Shown here in pieces: positions 18,254-27,162 of a DNA stretch of 64,000 nucleotides. The position numbers and the translations under genes are program-made. Below the pieces are notes generated by a model that worked only from the letters and a program-made list of their open reading frames with translations, did no database searches and was not told the DNA's origin. Numbering within the stretch: position 1 is the stretch's first letter; each line of letters begins with the position of its first letter. Source of the stretch: Erwinia tasmaniensis Et1/99 (GTDB lineage: Bacteria; Pseudomonadota; Gammaproteobacteria; Enterobacterales; Enterobacteriaceae); the NCBI RefSeq assembly GCF_000026185.1, contig NC_010694.1, forward strand, positions 2,604,001-2,668,000, in the 5' to 3' direction.

Positions 18254-19894
18254 TCAGGCGTTATTCAGCACCGCGCTGACAATCTCTACCGCTTCTTTCT
18301 CAATTTTCTCGCGATGCTCGGCGCCGAGGAAACTTTCGCAGTAAATTTTGTAGGCATCTTCCGTACCGGACGGACGCGCGGCAAACCAGCCGTTTTTGGT
18401 CATCACCTTCAGACCACCGATCGCCGCGCCGTTGCCCGGAGCCGCCGTCAGGCGGGCGGTGATAGCATCCCCTGCCAGCGTGTCGGCACTGACCCTATCC
18501 GGTGACAGTTTTGACAAGGCGGCTTTCTGTGCTGAAGTCGCCGGAGCCTGCAGACGGTTATAGCTGGGCGCCCCAAAGCGCGCGGCCAGCTCATCATAGT
18601 GCTGCTGCGGGTTCTTGCCGGTGACCGCGGTAATTTCCGCCGCCAGCAGACACATGATAATGCCGTCTTTATCCGTTGACCACGGCGTGCCGTCGAAGCG
18701 CAGGAATGAAGCGCCCGCGCTCTCTTCGCCACCAAAGCCGAAGCTGCCGTCGAACAGACCATCAACAAACCATTTGAAACCGACCGGTACTTCTACCAGC
18801 TTCCGCCCCAAATCGTCCACCACGCGGTCGATCATCGCGCTCGAGACCAGCGTTTTACCGACGGCAACGTCTTTGCCCCACTGCGGGCGGTGCTGGAACA
18901 GATATTGAATCGCTACCGCCAGAAAATGGTTAGGGTTCATCAGGCCAGCCGGCGTGACGATACCGTGGCGGTCATAATCCGGATCGTTGGCAAACGCCAG
19001 GTCAAACTTATCGCGCAACGCCAGCAGCCCCGCCATGGCGGACTCCGAAGAGCAGTCCATGCGGATCACGCCATCGTGGTCCAGATGCATAAAGCGGAAC
19101 GTCTGGTCGACGGAATCATTAACAATGGTCAGATCAAGCTGATAAAAATCAGCAATACGCTGCCAGTAAGCTATACCGGCACCGCCTAACGGATCGACGC
19201 CAATCTTCAGCCCGGCTTTCTGGATAGCCGCGATATCAACGATTTGCGCCAGGCCTTCGATATAGGGCTGGATCAGATCTTTTTCCTGCAAATGGCCACT
19301 GGCCCACGCCCGATCGAGCGTGACGCGCTTAACTTCTTTCAGCCCGTCTTCGATCAGCGCGTTAGCGCGGTCTTCCACCACTTTCGTCACGTTGGTGTCG
19401 GCAGGGCCGCCGTTTGGCGGATTATATTTGATCCCACCATCTTCCGGCGGGTTGTGGGACGGCGTGATAACAATGCCGTCGGCCAGTGGCCCGCCGTGTT
19501 TATTGTGCTCAAGGATAGCATTCGAGATGGCTGGCGTTGGCGTATAGCCGTTATCCTGCTGGACGATCACATCCACGCCGTTTGCCGCAAGGACTTCCAG
19601 CACCGAGATAATGGCCGGTTCTGACAGTGCATGCGTGTCCTTACCCACGTAGCAAGGCCCGGTCACACCATTCTTTTTACGTTCTTCAGCAATAGCCTGC
19701 GCAATCGCCAGAATGTGCATCTCATTAAAGCTATGACGGCCCGCGCTACCGCGATGGCCGGAGGTGCCAAATTTCACCGCATGCTCTGCATTACCCCGTT
19801 CAGGCTGCAGGACATAATACTGCGAGGTTAATTGTGCAACATTAATCAAATCGCTCTGCCGGGCGGCTTGCCCGGCACGGGGGTGATTGGCCAT
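18254..19894 (-). CDS. pgm: Pgm, phosphoglucomutase
   Basis: Interconverts glucose-1-phosphate and glucose-6-phosphate, linking glycolysis to glycogen, trehalose and UDP-glucose. It is 546 residues, identical in length to E. coli. The phosphoserine loop is in [13 protein letters not shown], the metal-binding loop is DPDYDRHG, and the sugar-binding loop is GGEESAGAS; the phosphate-binding RPSGTED is near the C-terminus. It lies 24 bp after seqA, the same pair as in E. coli. Confidence 0.98.
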   Translation of the reverse strand: MANHPRAGQAARQSDLINVAQLTSQYYVLQPERGNAEHAVKFGTSGHRGSAGRHSFNEMHILAIAQAIAEERKKNGVTGPCYVGKDTHALSEPAIISVLEVLAANGVDVIVQQDNGYTPTPAISNAILEHNKHGGPLADGIVITPSHNPPEDGGIKYNPPNGGPADTNVTKVVEDRANALIEDGLKEVKRVTLDRAWASGHLQEKDLIQPYIEGLAQIVDIAAIQKAGLKIGVDPLGGAGIAYWQRIADFYQLDLTIVNDSVDQTFRFMHLDHDGVIRMDCSSESAMAGLLALRDKFDLAFANDPDYDRHGIVTPAGLMNPNHFLAVAIQYLFQHRPQWGKDVAVGKTLVSSAMIDRVVDDLGRKLVEVPVGFKWFVDGLFDGSFGFGGEESAGASFLRFDGTPWSTDKDGIIMCLLAAEITAVTGKNPQQHYDELAARFGAPSYNRLQAPATSAQKAALSKLSPDRVSADTLAGDAITARLTAAPGNGAAIGGLKVMTKNGWFAARPSGTEDAYKIYCESFLGAEHREKIEKEAVEIVSAVLNNA

Positions 19895-19918
19895 TGGCGC
19901 TTCTCCCTGACGCTAAAG

Positions 19919-20449
19919 TTAGAGGGTACCGCAAACTTTCTCTGCCAGTTCCGTCGGGAACTGCATTGACAGCATGATGTGTTCCACCATGCTGCGTTTA
20001 CGGTCGGTATTGGTATTGGTGATCACCCAGTATGGCGTGCCGGGAACATGCTGCGGCTTGGTATGGGTACCACTCTCCAGCAACGTTTGCTGATTACCCG
20101 CAAAGTAAACGCGGGTACGTCCATGCAGTGACTCTGTCGCGGCACCAAACGCTTTGGCATCCAGACTGTACAATGTCGATAAAATCAGCATGAAGCGATT
20201 CACGGCTCTTTTCTGCTCTGCATACTCATCAGACAGCAACAGCTCACGCACTGCGCGCACAGGATTCTGTGGTCGTACCTCTGCCTTAGCGGACGGTTCG
20301 GTGGCAGAGGCCCCGGCCGTCAGGGGCGCGCTTTGGCCCGCGGTGAACTTCAGCATCCGGCGCAAGATATCCGATGCGCTTTCACCAATATGCAGAGTGT
20401 GGCTGGCAATATAACGGTATAGCTCTTCGTCGACTTCTATCGTTTTCAT
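19919..20449 (-). CDS. seqA: SeqA, replication initiation sequestration protein
   Basis: Binds hemimethylated GATC pairs and delays re-initiation at oriC. The start is ATG 20449 (MKTIEVDEELYRYIASHT), which gives 176 residues; E. coli has 181. The N-terminal oligomerisation part (ESASDILRRMLKF) and the C-terminal DNA-binding part (FAGNQQTLLESGTHTKPQHV, exactly the conserved block) are intact. They are joined by a variable linker rich in Ala and Ser. Cotranscribed with pgm. Confidence 0.97.
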   Translation of the reverse strand: MKTIEVDEELYRYIASHTLHIGESASDILRRMLKFTAGQSAPLTAGASATEPSAKAEVRPQNPVRAVRELLLSDEYAEQKRAVNRFMLILSTLYSLDAKAFGAATESLHGRTRVYFAGNQQTLLESGTHTKPQHVPGTPYWVITNTNTDRKRSMVEHIMLSMQFPTELAEKVCGTL

Positions 20450-20716
20450 CTTTATCCAATACGGTTGTTGCTTATCAGAACCCCGGTGGCCAGAGCCGAA
20501 CATGAGCATCATTGTCGTATATTGATAGCTCCAGCCCAACCTGTTCCAACATCAGGACTATAAAGTTAAATACTGCCAGAGTGTAGCGCCAGGCCCGTTT
20601 CACGGCAAAAGTCAGATTATGCCTTAACAAACTCCATGAACACCCCCTCTGCCAGCAGAAGAAACTGTGGAATTCATGATACCCTAACCCCCCCTCTCAA
20701 CTGTAAGAACTTCGCT

Positions 20717-21481
20717 ATGAATTTGAATTTCCGCGTGCAATCTGAACAATCTGTGACCAACGATATCCCGCTGGTGCTGATCCACGGCCTGTTTGGCAGC
20801 CTGGATAATCTCGGCGTGCTGGCACGGGGGTTAAAGGACGATCGCCGTCTTATCCAAGTTGATGTGCGAAATCATGGCGTTTCCGGGCGCGCAAGCGAGA
20901 TGGACTATCCGCTGATGGCCAAGGATATTCTCGATACGCTTGACGGCCTGCAGGTCGGGCGCTTTGAGGTCATCGGTCATTCCATGGGCGGGAAAATCGC
21001 CATGACGCTGGCAGCGCTGGCTCCCGAACGCGTGGGGGGGATGGTGGTGATTGATATTGCGCCCGTTGCTTACCGCACTCGCCGCCATGACCCGATATTT
21101 ACCGCCCTGCGGGCCGTGACGGCCGCCGGTATAACCCGGCGCGGTGATGCCGCGATGCTGATGCGTGAAACCCTCGCAGAAGAAGGCGTTATCCAGTTTC
21201 TCCTCAAATCATTTCATGAAGGAGAATGGCGTTTCAATGTTCCGGTGCTGTGGGAATGCTACGACCGCATTATCGGCTGGCAGCCCCAGCCTGCATGGCC
21301 CCATCCGGTGTTGTTTATTCGTGGCGAGCTCTCACCTTATCTGGCCGATGAATACCGTGACGAGCTGCTGGCGCAGTTCCCCCAGGCACGCGCACATGTG
21401 ATTGCGGGTGCAGGACATTGGGTTCATGCGGAAAAGCCTGATGCCGTTTTGCGCGCAATCCGTCGTTTTTTTGCGCTGTAA
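20717..21481 (+). CDS. ybfF: YbfF, alpha/beta-hydrolase esterase
   Basis: It is 254 residues, as in E. coli YbfF, which is an acyl-CoA/ester hydrolase in vitro. The nucleophile is Ser89 in GHSMGGK, the oxyanion region is LIHGLFGS, and the catalytic His is in AGHWVHAEKP. The start is ATG 20717 (MNLNFRVQSEQ); the in-frame ATG at 20636 would add 27 unconserved residues. Divergent from seqA across 267 bp in which I saw no further gene. The physiological substrate is unknown. Confidence 0.92.
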   Translation: MNLNFRVQSEQSVTNDIPLVLIHGLFGSLDNLGVLARGLKDDRRLIQVDVRNHGVSGRASEMDYPLMAKDILDTLDGLQVGRFEVIGHSMGGKIAMTLAALAPERVGGMVVIDIAPVAYRTRRHDPIFTALRAVTAAGITRRGDAAMLMRETLAEEGVIQFLLKSFHEGEWRFNVPVLWECYDRIIGWQPQPAWPHPVLFIRGELSPYLADEYRDELLAQFPQARAHVIAGAGHWVHAEKPDAVLRAIRRFFAL

Positions 21482-21630
21482 AAACAATTATTTCCCGCTG
21501 CGGTGAAATGATTGTCGTCACCACTTTCGCTGGGGTATGATGGCGCGCTAAAATTTAGCCGCTGCTGATTTTTCAGGCGGCATGACGGACTTATTCACCA
21601 GAAATACAGCCTTTCAGTATTACGATCCCT

Positions 21631-21912
21631 ATGGCAAAAGAGAACACGGACCGCACAACGCTCGATCTGTTTGCAGATGAACGTCGGCCGGGACGACCTA
21701 AAACAAATCCGCTAACGCGTGATCAACAGCTGCGTATCAATAAACGCAATCAGCTTAAACGCGATAAGGTACGCGGGCTAAAGCGTGTCGAACTCAAAAT
21801 GAACAGCGATGCGGTCGAAGTGCTGAACCAGCTGGCCGAAGAGCGCAACATGAGCCGCAGCGAACTGATTGAAGAGATGCTGCTTCAGCAGTTGCAACAC
21901 CATCAGAGCTGA
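21631..21912 (+). CDS. ybfE: YbfE, small LexA-regulon-associated protein
   Basis: It is 93 residues, basic, with a C-terminal ribbon-helix-helix-like segment (VELKMNSDAVEVLNQLAEE then NMSRSELIEEML). This suggests DNA or RNA binding, but function is unknown. The N-terminal part DLFADERRPGRPKTNPL is conserved in E. coli YbfE. In E. coli the gene has been placed in the LexA regulon. I looked for CTGT-N8-ACAG upstream and did not find a good copy here. Confidence 0.85.
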   Translation: MAKENTDRTTLDLFADERRPGRPKTNPLTRDQQLRINKRNQLKRDKVRGLKRVELKMNSDAVEVLNQLAEERNMSRSELIEEMLLQQLQHHQS

Positions 21913-22053
21913 ACGCTGGCGTACTTAGCACTCAGCAACAAATGTTGCGGTATTTACAGATTTATCCGCTCACGTCAGTCTGCTATCATTATGCTTATCT
22001 GATTGTCATTCAGCAGTCACCATATCATTAAGATTCAAGAGGTTATTAAACTC

Positions 22054-22584
22054 ATGGCACTTGTCGGCATTTTCTTTGGCAGCGACACAGGTAATACAGA
22101 AAATATTGCAAAGATGATCCAGAAGCAGCTGGGTAAGGACGTTGCAGAAGTTCATGATATTGCCAAGAGCAGCAAAGAAGATCTTGAAGCCTTTGATATT
22201 TTGCTGCTGGGCATCCCGACCTGGTATTACGGCGAAGCCCAGTGCGACTGGGATGACTTTTTCCCCACCCTGGCCGAAGTCGATTTTAACGGCAAGCTGG
22301 TTGCCCTGTTTGGCTGCGGCGATCAGGAAGACTATTCAGAGTACTTCTGTGACGCCATGGGCACCATTCGCGATATCATCGAGCCAAAAGGGGCGGTCAT
22401 CGTCGGTCACTGGCCAACCGAAGGTTACACTTTCGATGCCTCTAAAGGTATGGCGGACGATAACCACTTCCTCGGTCTTGCTATCGATGAAGACAGGCAG
22501 CCTGAGCTCACCAACCAACGCGTCGATCGGTGGGTTAAGCAAATTTTTGATGAACTTCAGCTGCAAGAAATCATCGAAGCCTGA
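22054..22584 (+). CDS. fldA: FldA, flavodoxin 1
   Basis: FMN electron carrier for radical SAM enzymes (biotin synthase, IspG/IspH, lipoate synthase LipA and MiaB in this same window). It is 176 residues, as in E. coli. The FMN phosphate loop is GSDTGNTENIAK, the aromatic loops are PTWYYGE and CGDQEDYSEYF. The start is ATG 22054; the longer reading to 22003 adds unconserved codons. It ends in a 16-bp-stem terminator. Confidence 0.98.
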   Translation: MALVGIFFGSDTGNTENIAKMIQKQLGKDVAEVHDIAKSSKEDLEAFDILLLGIPTWYYGEAQCDWDDFFPTLAEVDFNGKLVALFGCGDQEDYSEYFCDAMGTIRDIIEPKGAVIVGHWPTEGYTFDASKGMADDNHFLGLAIDEDRQPELTNQRVDRWVKQIFDELQLQEIIEA

Positions 22585-22630
22585 ACCGTTGACCCGGCGT
22601 GGGACGCTCCCCGCCGGGTCAACGGTTTTT
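22584..22630 (+). terminator. fldA terminator
   Basis: Perfect 16-bp stem: arms 22584-22599 (AACCGTTGACCCGGCG) and 22612-22627, 12-nt loop, ending in TTTTT. It begins at the last base of the fldA stop codon. Confidence 0.93.
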
Positions 22631-22654
22631 GCTATAGAAGCAATAGATTCAAAT

Positions 22655-22684
22655 TTGTACCTTTCACCTGCGAAACGGTATAAT
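22655..22684 (+). promoter_or_regulatory. Promoter in the fldA-fur region
   Basis: TTGTAC (22655-22660), 18-bp spacer, perfect TATAAT (22679-22684). It would give a leader of roughly 285 nt before fur, long enough to contain the candidate leader ORF at 22920. The rest of the 391-bp interval shows no other gene. I did not find a convincing Fur box. Confidence 0.65.
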
Positions 22685-22919
22685 ACCCCTATCGGTTATC
22701 GGCTCTCTAAGCGCCCGTCTCGTTTTTGACGACCCCCGTCGGCTAAAGGAAGATCGGCAGTGGCAGTTCGAAATGTTAACTTTGCACTATCCGGGCGCTA
22801 ACTCCCCTGACGGTAAAGAATTTTATTCTCACCTTTGTCAGCGGTTCTGGCCCCCATTTTGGTTTTCATTTCGACGTATCAGTTCTATACTGACTTTCAT
22901 TCCGCTTTAGCGTCGACCG

Positions 22920-22979
22920 ATGTTCAGGGCCTTACGGCCACTAAGTGACGAGCAAAGTAACAGGACAAAATCCGCATGA
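22920..22979 (+). CDS. Candidate Uof-type leader peptide overlapping the fur start
   Basis: A 19-codon ORF (ATG 22920, encoding MFRALRPLSDEQSNRTKSA) ends in a TGA that overlaps the fur start as ATGA. In E. coli a short ORF uof has the same arrangement: fur translation is coupled to it and RyhB represses it. The E. coli uof is longer (28 codons), and I see only a weak ribosome-binding site here. The call rests on position and overlap, not on sequence identity. Confidence 0.5.
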   Translation: MFRALRPLSDEQSNRTKSA

Positions 22980-23419
22980 CTGACAACAACACCGCATTAA
23001 AGAAGGCCGGCCTGAAAGTCACGCTTCCCCGACTGAAAATTCTGGAAGTGCTTCAGGAACCCGAAGGCCATCACGTCAGTGCGGAAGACTTGTATAAACG
23101 CCTGATCGACATGGGCGAAGAAATTGGTCTGGCCACGGTTTACCGCGTGCTGAACCAGTTCGACGACGCGGGGATCGTGACCCGCCACAATTTTGAAGGC
23201 GGGAAATCCGTTTTCGAATTGACGCAGCAACAGCACCACGATCATCTGATTTGCCTGGACTGCGGCAAGGTCATTGAGTTTAGCGACGAATCCATTGAGT
23301 CGCGTCAGCGCGATATCGCCACGCGTCACGGCATCAAATTGAGTAACCACAGCCTTTATCTGTATGGGCACTGTGCTTTGGGCGACTGTCGTGAAGACGA
23401 GACCCTACACGACAAGTAA
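22976..23419 (+). CDS. fur: Fur, ferric uptake regulator
   Basis: Iron-dependent dimeric repressor, 147 residues (E. coli 148). It has an N-terminal winged helix (LKKAGLKVTLPRLKILEVL, LATVYRVLNQFDDAGIV) and a C-terminal metal and dimer domain with HHDHLICLDCGKVIEF. The second pair of cysteines is in HCALGDC. AACAGGA precedes the ATG. The neighbour order fldA-fur is as in E. coli. Confidence 0.98.
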   Translation: MTDNNTALKKAGLKVTLPRLKILEVLQEPEGHHVSAEDLYKRLIDMGEEIGLATVYRVLNQFDDAGIVTRHNFEGGKSVFELTQQQHHDHLICLDCGKVIEFSDESIESRQRDIATRHGIKLSNHSLYLYGHCALGDCREDETLHDK

Positions 23420-23436
23420 TCATGCTTTCAAATGTT

Positions 23437-23468
23437 AAAACGGTGGCCTCTGTGCCACCGTTTTTTTT
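23437..23468. terminator. fur / mtr convergent terminator
   Basis: AAAACGGTGGC (stem 23441-23447), loop CTCTGT, GCCACCG (23454-23460), T8 (23461-23468). The T run favours fur; the A4 on the other side gives a weaker U-tract for the convergent mtr gene. Confidence 0.9.
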
Positions 23469-23472
23469 CCTG

Positions 23473-24717
23473 TTACTGGGTATAAGCCGGTAGCCATCCA
23501 CCGTAGGACAGTATTGAGACCACCGCATTTAAGGCCCCGAACGCCAGTACCAGCACTACAGGTAACACGCCTCCCCTTACCCGCCATGATGCGCTAACAA
23601 AACGCTGACGCGCCCGCAGGGCAAGCAGTGCCGGCGTGATCACCGCCCACACGGTTGCCGCCAGCCCGGCATAGCCGATGGCCAGCAGAAAGCCGTTCGG
23701 CCAGATCATCGCAGCCGTCAGCGGCAGAATAAACGTCAGAACCGTGGTTTTCAGCCGCCCGCTCGCTGAATTATCCATTCGGAACAGATCGGCAAGATAA
23801 TCAAAGAAGCCGAGGCTGACGCCAAGAAATGAGCAGGCTACGGCAAAATTAGAAAAAATATCCAGCAGCAGGTTCAGATTGCGGCTCTGTAACACGCCTG
23901 ACAGCGCTGAGACCAGCACATCAATATTGCCACCCTGCGCGGCGATCGCCTTAAATTCAGCACGCGGAATATTGCCCATCGTGCCAATGATCCAGACAAA
24001 GTAAATCACCAGTGCCAGCAGCGTTCCGTAGATCAGGCAGCGGCTAATACGGCCAGCATCCTTGCCATAGTAGCCAATCAGCCCGGCAATATTGCCGTGA
24101 TAGCCAAAAGAGGCAAGGCAAAATGGCACCACTATCCACAGGTAGCGCAGATAGTGACTCTCACCCGCGCCGCTGTCCAACAGATTGGCGGGTTGGATAT
24201 GCCATAGCAAACCGCCGAAGATGGTCAGAAAAGTGATCACCTTCGCGCCAAGAAAAATAAGCGCCATGCGGCTCACTACCGCGGTTCCCAGCCAGATAAA
24301 TAGCGCAACAAGCAGCGTGAATAACAGCCCCGCTACGCGTGCCGATATTCCCACATTGAGCTGATTCAGGCTGTGCTGAATTATCGCACCGCTGGCAGAG
24401 ATATAAGCATAGGTCAGGATGCTAAGGACAAATACCACCGAAAGCCCGTTGAAGGCATTCCAGCCGCGTCCCAACAGATCGCGGGTGACGGTATTAAAAC
24501 TGGCTCCGGCAGGATAGTGCAGGCTGGCTTCAAGATAGAGCAGCCCGGATAGCAACATGCAGAACCAGGTGACGATTAACATCACGGATGACCAGGCAAA
24601 CCAGGCTCCGGACATCACCACCGGTAGAGAAAACATGCCGGCACCAATAATGGTGCCGCCGATGATCAGGGTTCCCCACAGCGTGGAGGGTAGAGCAGCA
24701 GAAGCAGGCGCGTCCAT
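23473..24717 (-). CDS. mtr: Mtr-type tryptophan permease (HAAAP family)
   Basis: Inner-membrane aromatic amino acid:H+ symporter, 414 residues with about eleven helices. The N-terminal [20 protein letters not shown] and later [11 protein letters not shown] and [10 protein letters not shown] match E. coli Mtr more closely than TnaB or TyrP. The length equals that of Mtr. A palindrome resembling the TrpR operator lies about 95 bp upstream (24810-24829). In E. coli mtr is elsewhere on the chromosome; here it sits between fur and glnS. Confidence 0.88.
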   Translation of the reverse strand: MDAPASAALPSTLWGTLIIGGTIIGAGMFSLPVVMSGAWFAWSSVMLIVTWFCMLLSGLLYLEASLHYPAGASFNTVTRDLLGRGWNAFNGLSVVFVLSILTYAYISASGAIIQHSLNQLNVGISARVAGLLFTLLVALFIWLGTAVVSRMALIFLGAKVITFLTIFGGLLWHIQPANLLDSGAGESHYLRYLWIVVPFCLASFGYHGNIAGLIGYYGKDAGRISRCLIYGTLLALVIYFVWIIGTMGNIPRAEFKAIAAQGGNIDVLVSALSGVLQSRNLNLLLDIFSNFAVACSFLGVSLGFFDYLADLFRMDNSASGRLKTTVLTFILPLTAAMIWPNGFLLAIGYAGLAATVWAVITPALLALRARQRFVSASWRVRGGVLPVVLVLAFGALNAVVSILSYGGWLPAYTQ

Positions 24718-24809
24718 AGCAAATCCTTAGCGAAAAACAGAATAAAAACGCCTTCGCCGGGATATTCCACTGGCTAAACGGCATTAACGCCGCATAGTTT
24801 ACCTGCAAT

Positions 24810-24829
24810 AACACTATTGAACTAGTACA
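24810..24829. promoter_or_regulatory. TrpR-operator-like palindrome upstream of mtr
   Basis: Read on the minus strand it is TGTACTAGTTCAATAGTGTT. Against the ideal trp operator TGTACTAGTTAACTAGTACA, 15 of 20 positions agree, with one half-site perfect. TrpR represses mtr in E. coli, so the position upstream of an Mtr-type gene makes sense. Confidence 0.6.
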
Positions 24830-24833
24830 GTAA

Positions 24834-25223
24834 TTAACTTACAACCATCGTTTCTTGTAAATAGTGCCAGCGCGGCGGATTGCAGGCGCAATCAATCACC
24901 GCGAGTGCAATACGATCGGTGCAGCGGTTCCCCTGCTGCTGTCGCTCGTGATACTGAATGACCGCCCGCTGGCCGAACCGGGCGATAAGCTGGCAGCGCT
25001 CAATGGTGATAGCAACGCCCTTTCGTCCCCCGGTCAGTTGCGCAAAAAGCGCGCCAACCTCATCCAGCGAAAGCATTTTTCCGGTCGGCGTCACCATAGT
25101 GAACTCTGGCGAAAAATGACCAAGCAGCTGCGGAATTTTGCTGCCGTCACCATTGAATACGTCCGCGATAATCTGATGCAGCACGATGACGCTGTTACTG
25201 GCCTGGTCAATTAATTCCGACAT
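24834..25223 (-). CDS. Small NTF2-like (DUF4440/SnoaL-type) protein of unknown function
   Basis: It is 129 residues, no signal peptide, no membrane segment. Layout (long N-terminal helix, then FTMVTPTGKMLSLDEVGALF and a string of beta strands ending in HYLQETMVV) fits the cone-shaped NTF2/SnoaL fold, so a small-ligand enzyme or binding protein is possible. ATG 25223 has GAGGG upstream. It lies between mtr and glnS on the same strand. I do not recognise a named homologue; function unknown. Confidence 0.7.
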   Translation of the reverse strand: MSELIDQASNSVIVLHQIIADVFNGDGSKIPQLLGHFSPEFTMVTPTGKMLSLDEVGALFAQLTGGRKGVAITIERCQLIARFGQRAVIQYHERQQQGNRCTDRIALAVIDCACNPPRWHYLQETMVVS

Positions 25224-25290
25224 GTCATACCCTCAGTCCAATGTGTTGAAAAAAAGACAATAACGATAAAGAAATCATCAGAAACGGCTG

Positions 25291-25318
25291 AAAAAAAAGG
25301 GCGAATCATCGCCCTTTT
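25291..25318 (-). terminator. glnS terminator
   Basis: Minus strand: AAAAGGGCGA / TCGCCCTTTT (25295-25304 with 25309-25318), loop of four, followed by eight Ts (25291-25298 complement). It lies 18 nt past the glnS stop. Confidence 0.9.
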
Positions 25319-25335
25319 CATTTATAAAATCCGGC

Positions 25336-27003
25336 CTACTCGCCGTTTTTAGCCCAGGTATCGCGCAGCCCCACGGTGCGGTTAAACACCAGCTTATTCG
25401 AGGTGGAATAAACGCTGTCAGCGCAGAAGTAACCTTCACGCTCAAACTGATAAGGCGCAGACGCCAAAGCCTGCTGCATGCCCGGTTCAACAAAGCCCTG
25501 GCGGATAACCAACGATTCCGGGTTGATGGTCGTGAGGAAATCCTCCGCCGCCGCCGGGTTGGGCACGCTGAACAGACGATCGTACAGACGAAATTCTGCC
25601 AGCAACGCGTGCTCTGCTGACACCCAGTGGATGACGCCCTTCACTTTGCGCCCGTCGGCCGGATCTTTGCTCAGGGTATCAATATCGCAGGAGCAGAACA
25701 GGCAGGTGATATTCCCCTCTTCGTCCTTCGCTATGCGCTCGGCTTTGATCACGTAAGCGTTACGTAACCGCACCTCTTTACCCAGAACCAGACGCTTATA
25801 ATGCTTGTTCGCCTCTTCGCGGAAGTCGGCACGATCGATGTAAATCTCGCGGCTAAACGGCACCTGACGCGTGCCCATCTCCGGCCTGTTTGGGTGATTC
25901 GGCATGCAGATCGTTTGCTCATGATGAGCAGGCAGATTTTCAATCACCACTTTGACCGCATCCAGTACCGCCATCGCGCGCGGTGCGTTTTCGTTCAGAT
26001 CGTCACGGATGCAGCTTTCAAGCGCCGCCATTTCCACGATGTTGTCCTGTTTTGTCACGCCGATGCGGCGGCAGAACTCACGAATAGACCCCGCGCTGTA
26101 GCCACGACGGCGCAGGCCGGACACGGTCAGCATGCGCGGATCGTCCCACCCTTCAACCACCTTTTCCGTCACCAGCAGGTTCAGCTTGCGCTTGGACATG
26201 ATGGCGTATTCAAGGTTCAGGCGTGAAAACTCATACTGGCGCGGATGCACCGGGATGGTGATGTTATCCAGCACCCAGTCATACAGGCGGCGGTTATCCT
26301 GGAATTCCAGAGTACACAGCGAGTGCGTGATCCCCTCAAGCGCATCGGATATGCAGTGGGTAAAGTCATACATTGGGTAGATGCACCACCTGTTGCCGGT
26401 CTGGTGGTGATCTGCAAACTTGATACGGTAGATAACCGGATCGCGCAGCACGATAAAGTTGGAAGCCATATCGATTTTGGCACGCAGGCAGGCGGTGCCT
26501 TCGGCAAACTCACCGTTACGCATTTTCGCGAACAGTTCAAGATTCTCCGCCACGCTACGGTCGCGGTAAGGGCTATTTTTACCCGCTGACGTCAGGCTGC
26601 CTCGATATTCGCGGATCTGCTCCGGCGACAGTTCGTCAACGTAGGCCAGGCCTTTACCGATCAGTTCTACCGCATAGTTGTGCAACTGCTCGAAATAGTC
26701 AGATGAGTATCGTACTTCACCGCTCCACTGGAAACCGAGCCACTGCACATCACGCTTGATAGACTCAACAAACTCCAGATCTTCTTTCACCGGATTGGTA
26801 TCGTCAAAACGCAGATTACACTGTCCCTTGTAGTCCTGCGCAATACCGAAATTCAGGCAGATCGACTTCGCATGGCCGATATGCAGGTAGCCGTTTGGCT
26901 CCGGCGGGAAGCGAGTGTGCACCATGCTGTGCTTACCGTTCTCCAGGTCTTCGTCGATAATCTGACGAATAAAGTTAGTTGGGCGGGCTTCAGCCTCACT
27001 CAT
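25336..27003 (-). CDS. glnS: GlnS, glutaminyl-tRNA synthetase
   Basis: Class I synthetase charging tRNA-Gln; three such tRNA genes are encoded in this window. It is 555 residues (E. coli 554). The HIGH motif is in [15 protein letters not shown], the KMSKS-equivalent is MSKRKLN. The start is ATG 27003 ([16 protein letters not shown]) after TTGAGGAAAATTGAG; the ORF extends 47 codons further upstream without conservation. The C-terminal anticodon-binding beta-barrels are complete. Confidence 0.98.
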   Translation of the reverse strand: MSEAEARPTNFIRQIIDEDLENGKHSMVHTRFPPEPNGYLHIGHAKSICLNFGIAQDYKGQCNLRFDDTNPVKEDLEFVESIKRDVQWLGFQWSGEVRYSSDYFEQLHNYAVELIGKGLAYVDELSPEQIREYRGSLTSAGKNSPYRDRSVAENLELFAKMRNGEFAEGTACLRAKIDMASNFIVLRDPVIYRIKFADHHQTGNRWCIYPMYDFTHCISDALEGITHSLCTLEFQDNRRLYDWVLDNITIPVHPRQYEFSRLNLEYAIMSKRKLNLLVTEKVVEGWDDPRMLTVSGLRRRGYSAGSIREFCRRIGVTKQDNIVEMAALESCIRDDLNENAPRAMAVLDAVKVVIENLPAHHEQTICMPNHPNRPEMGTRQVPFSREIYIDRADFREEANKHYKRLVLGKEVRLRNAYVIKAERIAKDEEGNITCLFCSCDIDTLSKDPADGRKVKGVIHWVSAEHALLAEFRLYDRLFSVPNPAAAEDFLTTINPESLVIRQGFVEPGMQQALASAPYQFEREGYFCADSVYSTSNKLVFNRTVGLRDTWAKNGE

Positions 27004-27104
27004 CTCAATTTTCCTCAATGATACATGGCGTAAATTAGCAATAAATAGCTGGGTATGATCCACAAAGCGGGGAGGTGAAACAACCGTTTGTTGCGGGGAT
27101 CCCA

Positions 27105-27137
27105 TAAAAAAAGGGCGGGGATTGTGATCCCCGCCCT
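27105..27137 (-). terminator. nagE terminator
   Basis: Perfect 11-bp stem AGGGCGGGGAT (27112-27122) / ATCCCCGCCCT (27127-27137) with loop TGTG, followed on the minus strand by seven Ts. It separates nagE from glnS. Confidence 0.92.
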
Positions 27138-27162
27138 GCAACATTAACCTTGCCCGCGCGGC

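Noticed and set aside
21560..21630. LexA box upstream of ybfE
   Set aside because: The best candidate, CTG...CAG around 21563-21577, has nine rather than ten intervening bases and poor flanks, so it does not meet the CTGT-N8-ACAG rule.
22679..22710. Fur box in the fur promoter
   Set aside because: TATAAT-rich sequence overlaps the -10, but the match to GATAATGATAATCATTATC is too weak to call.
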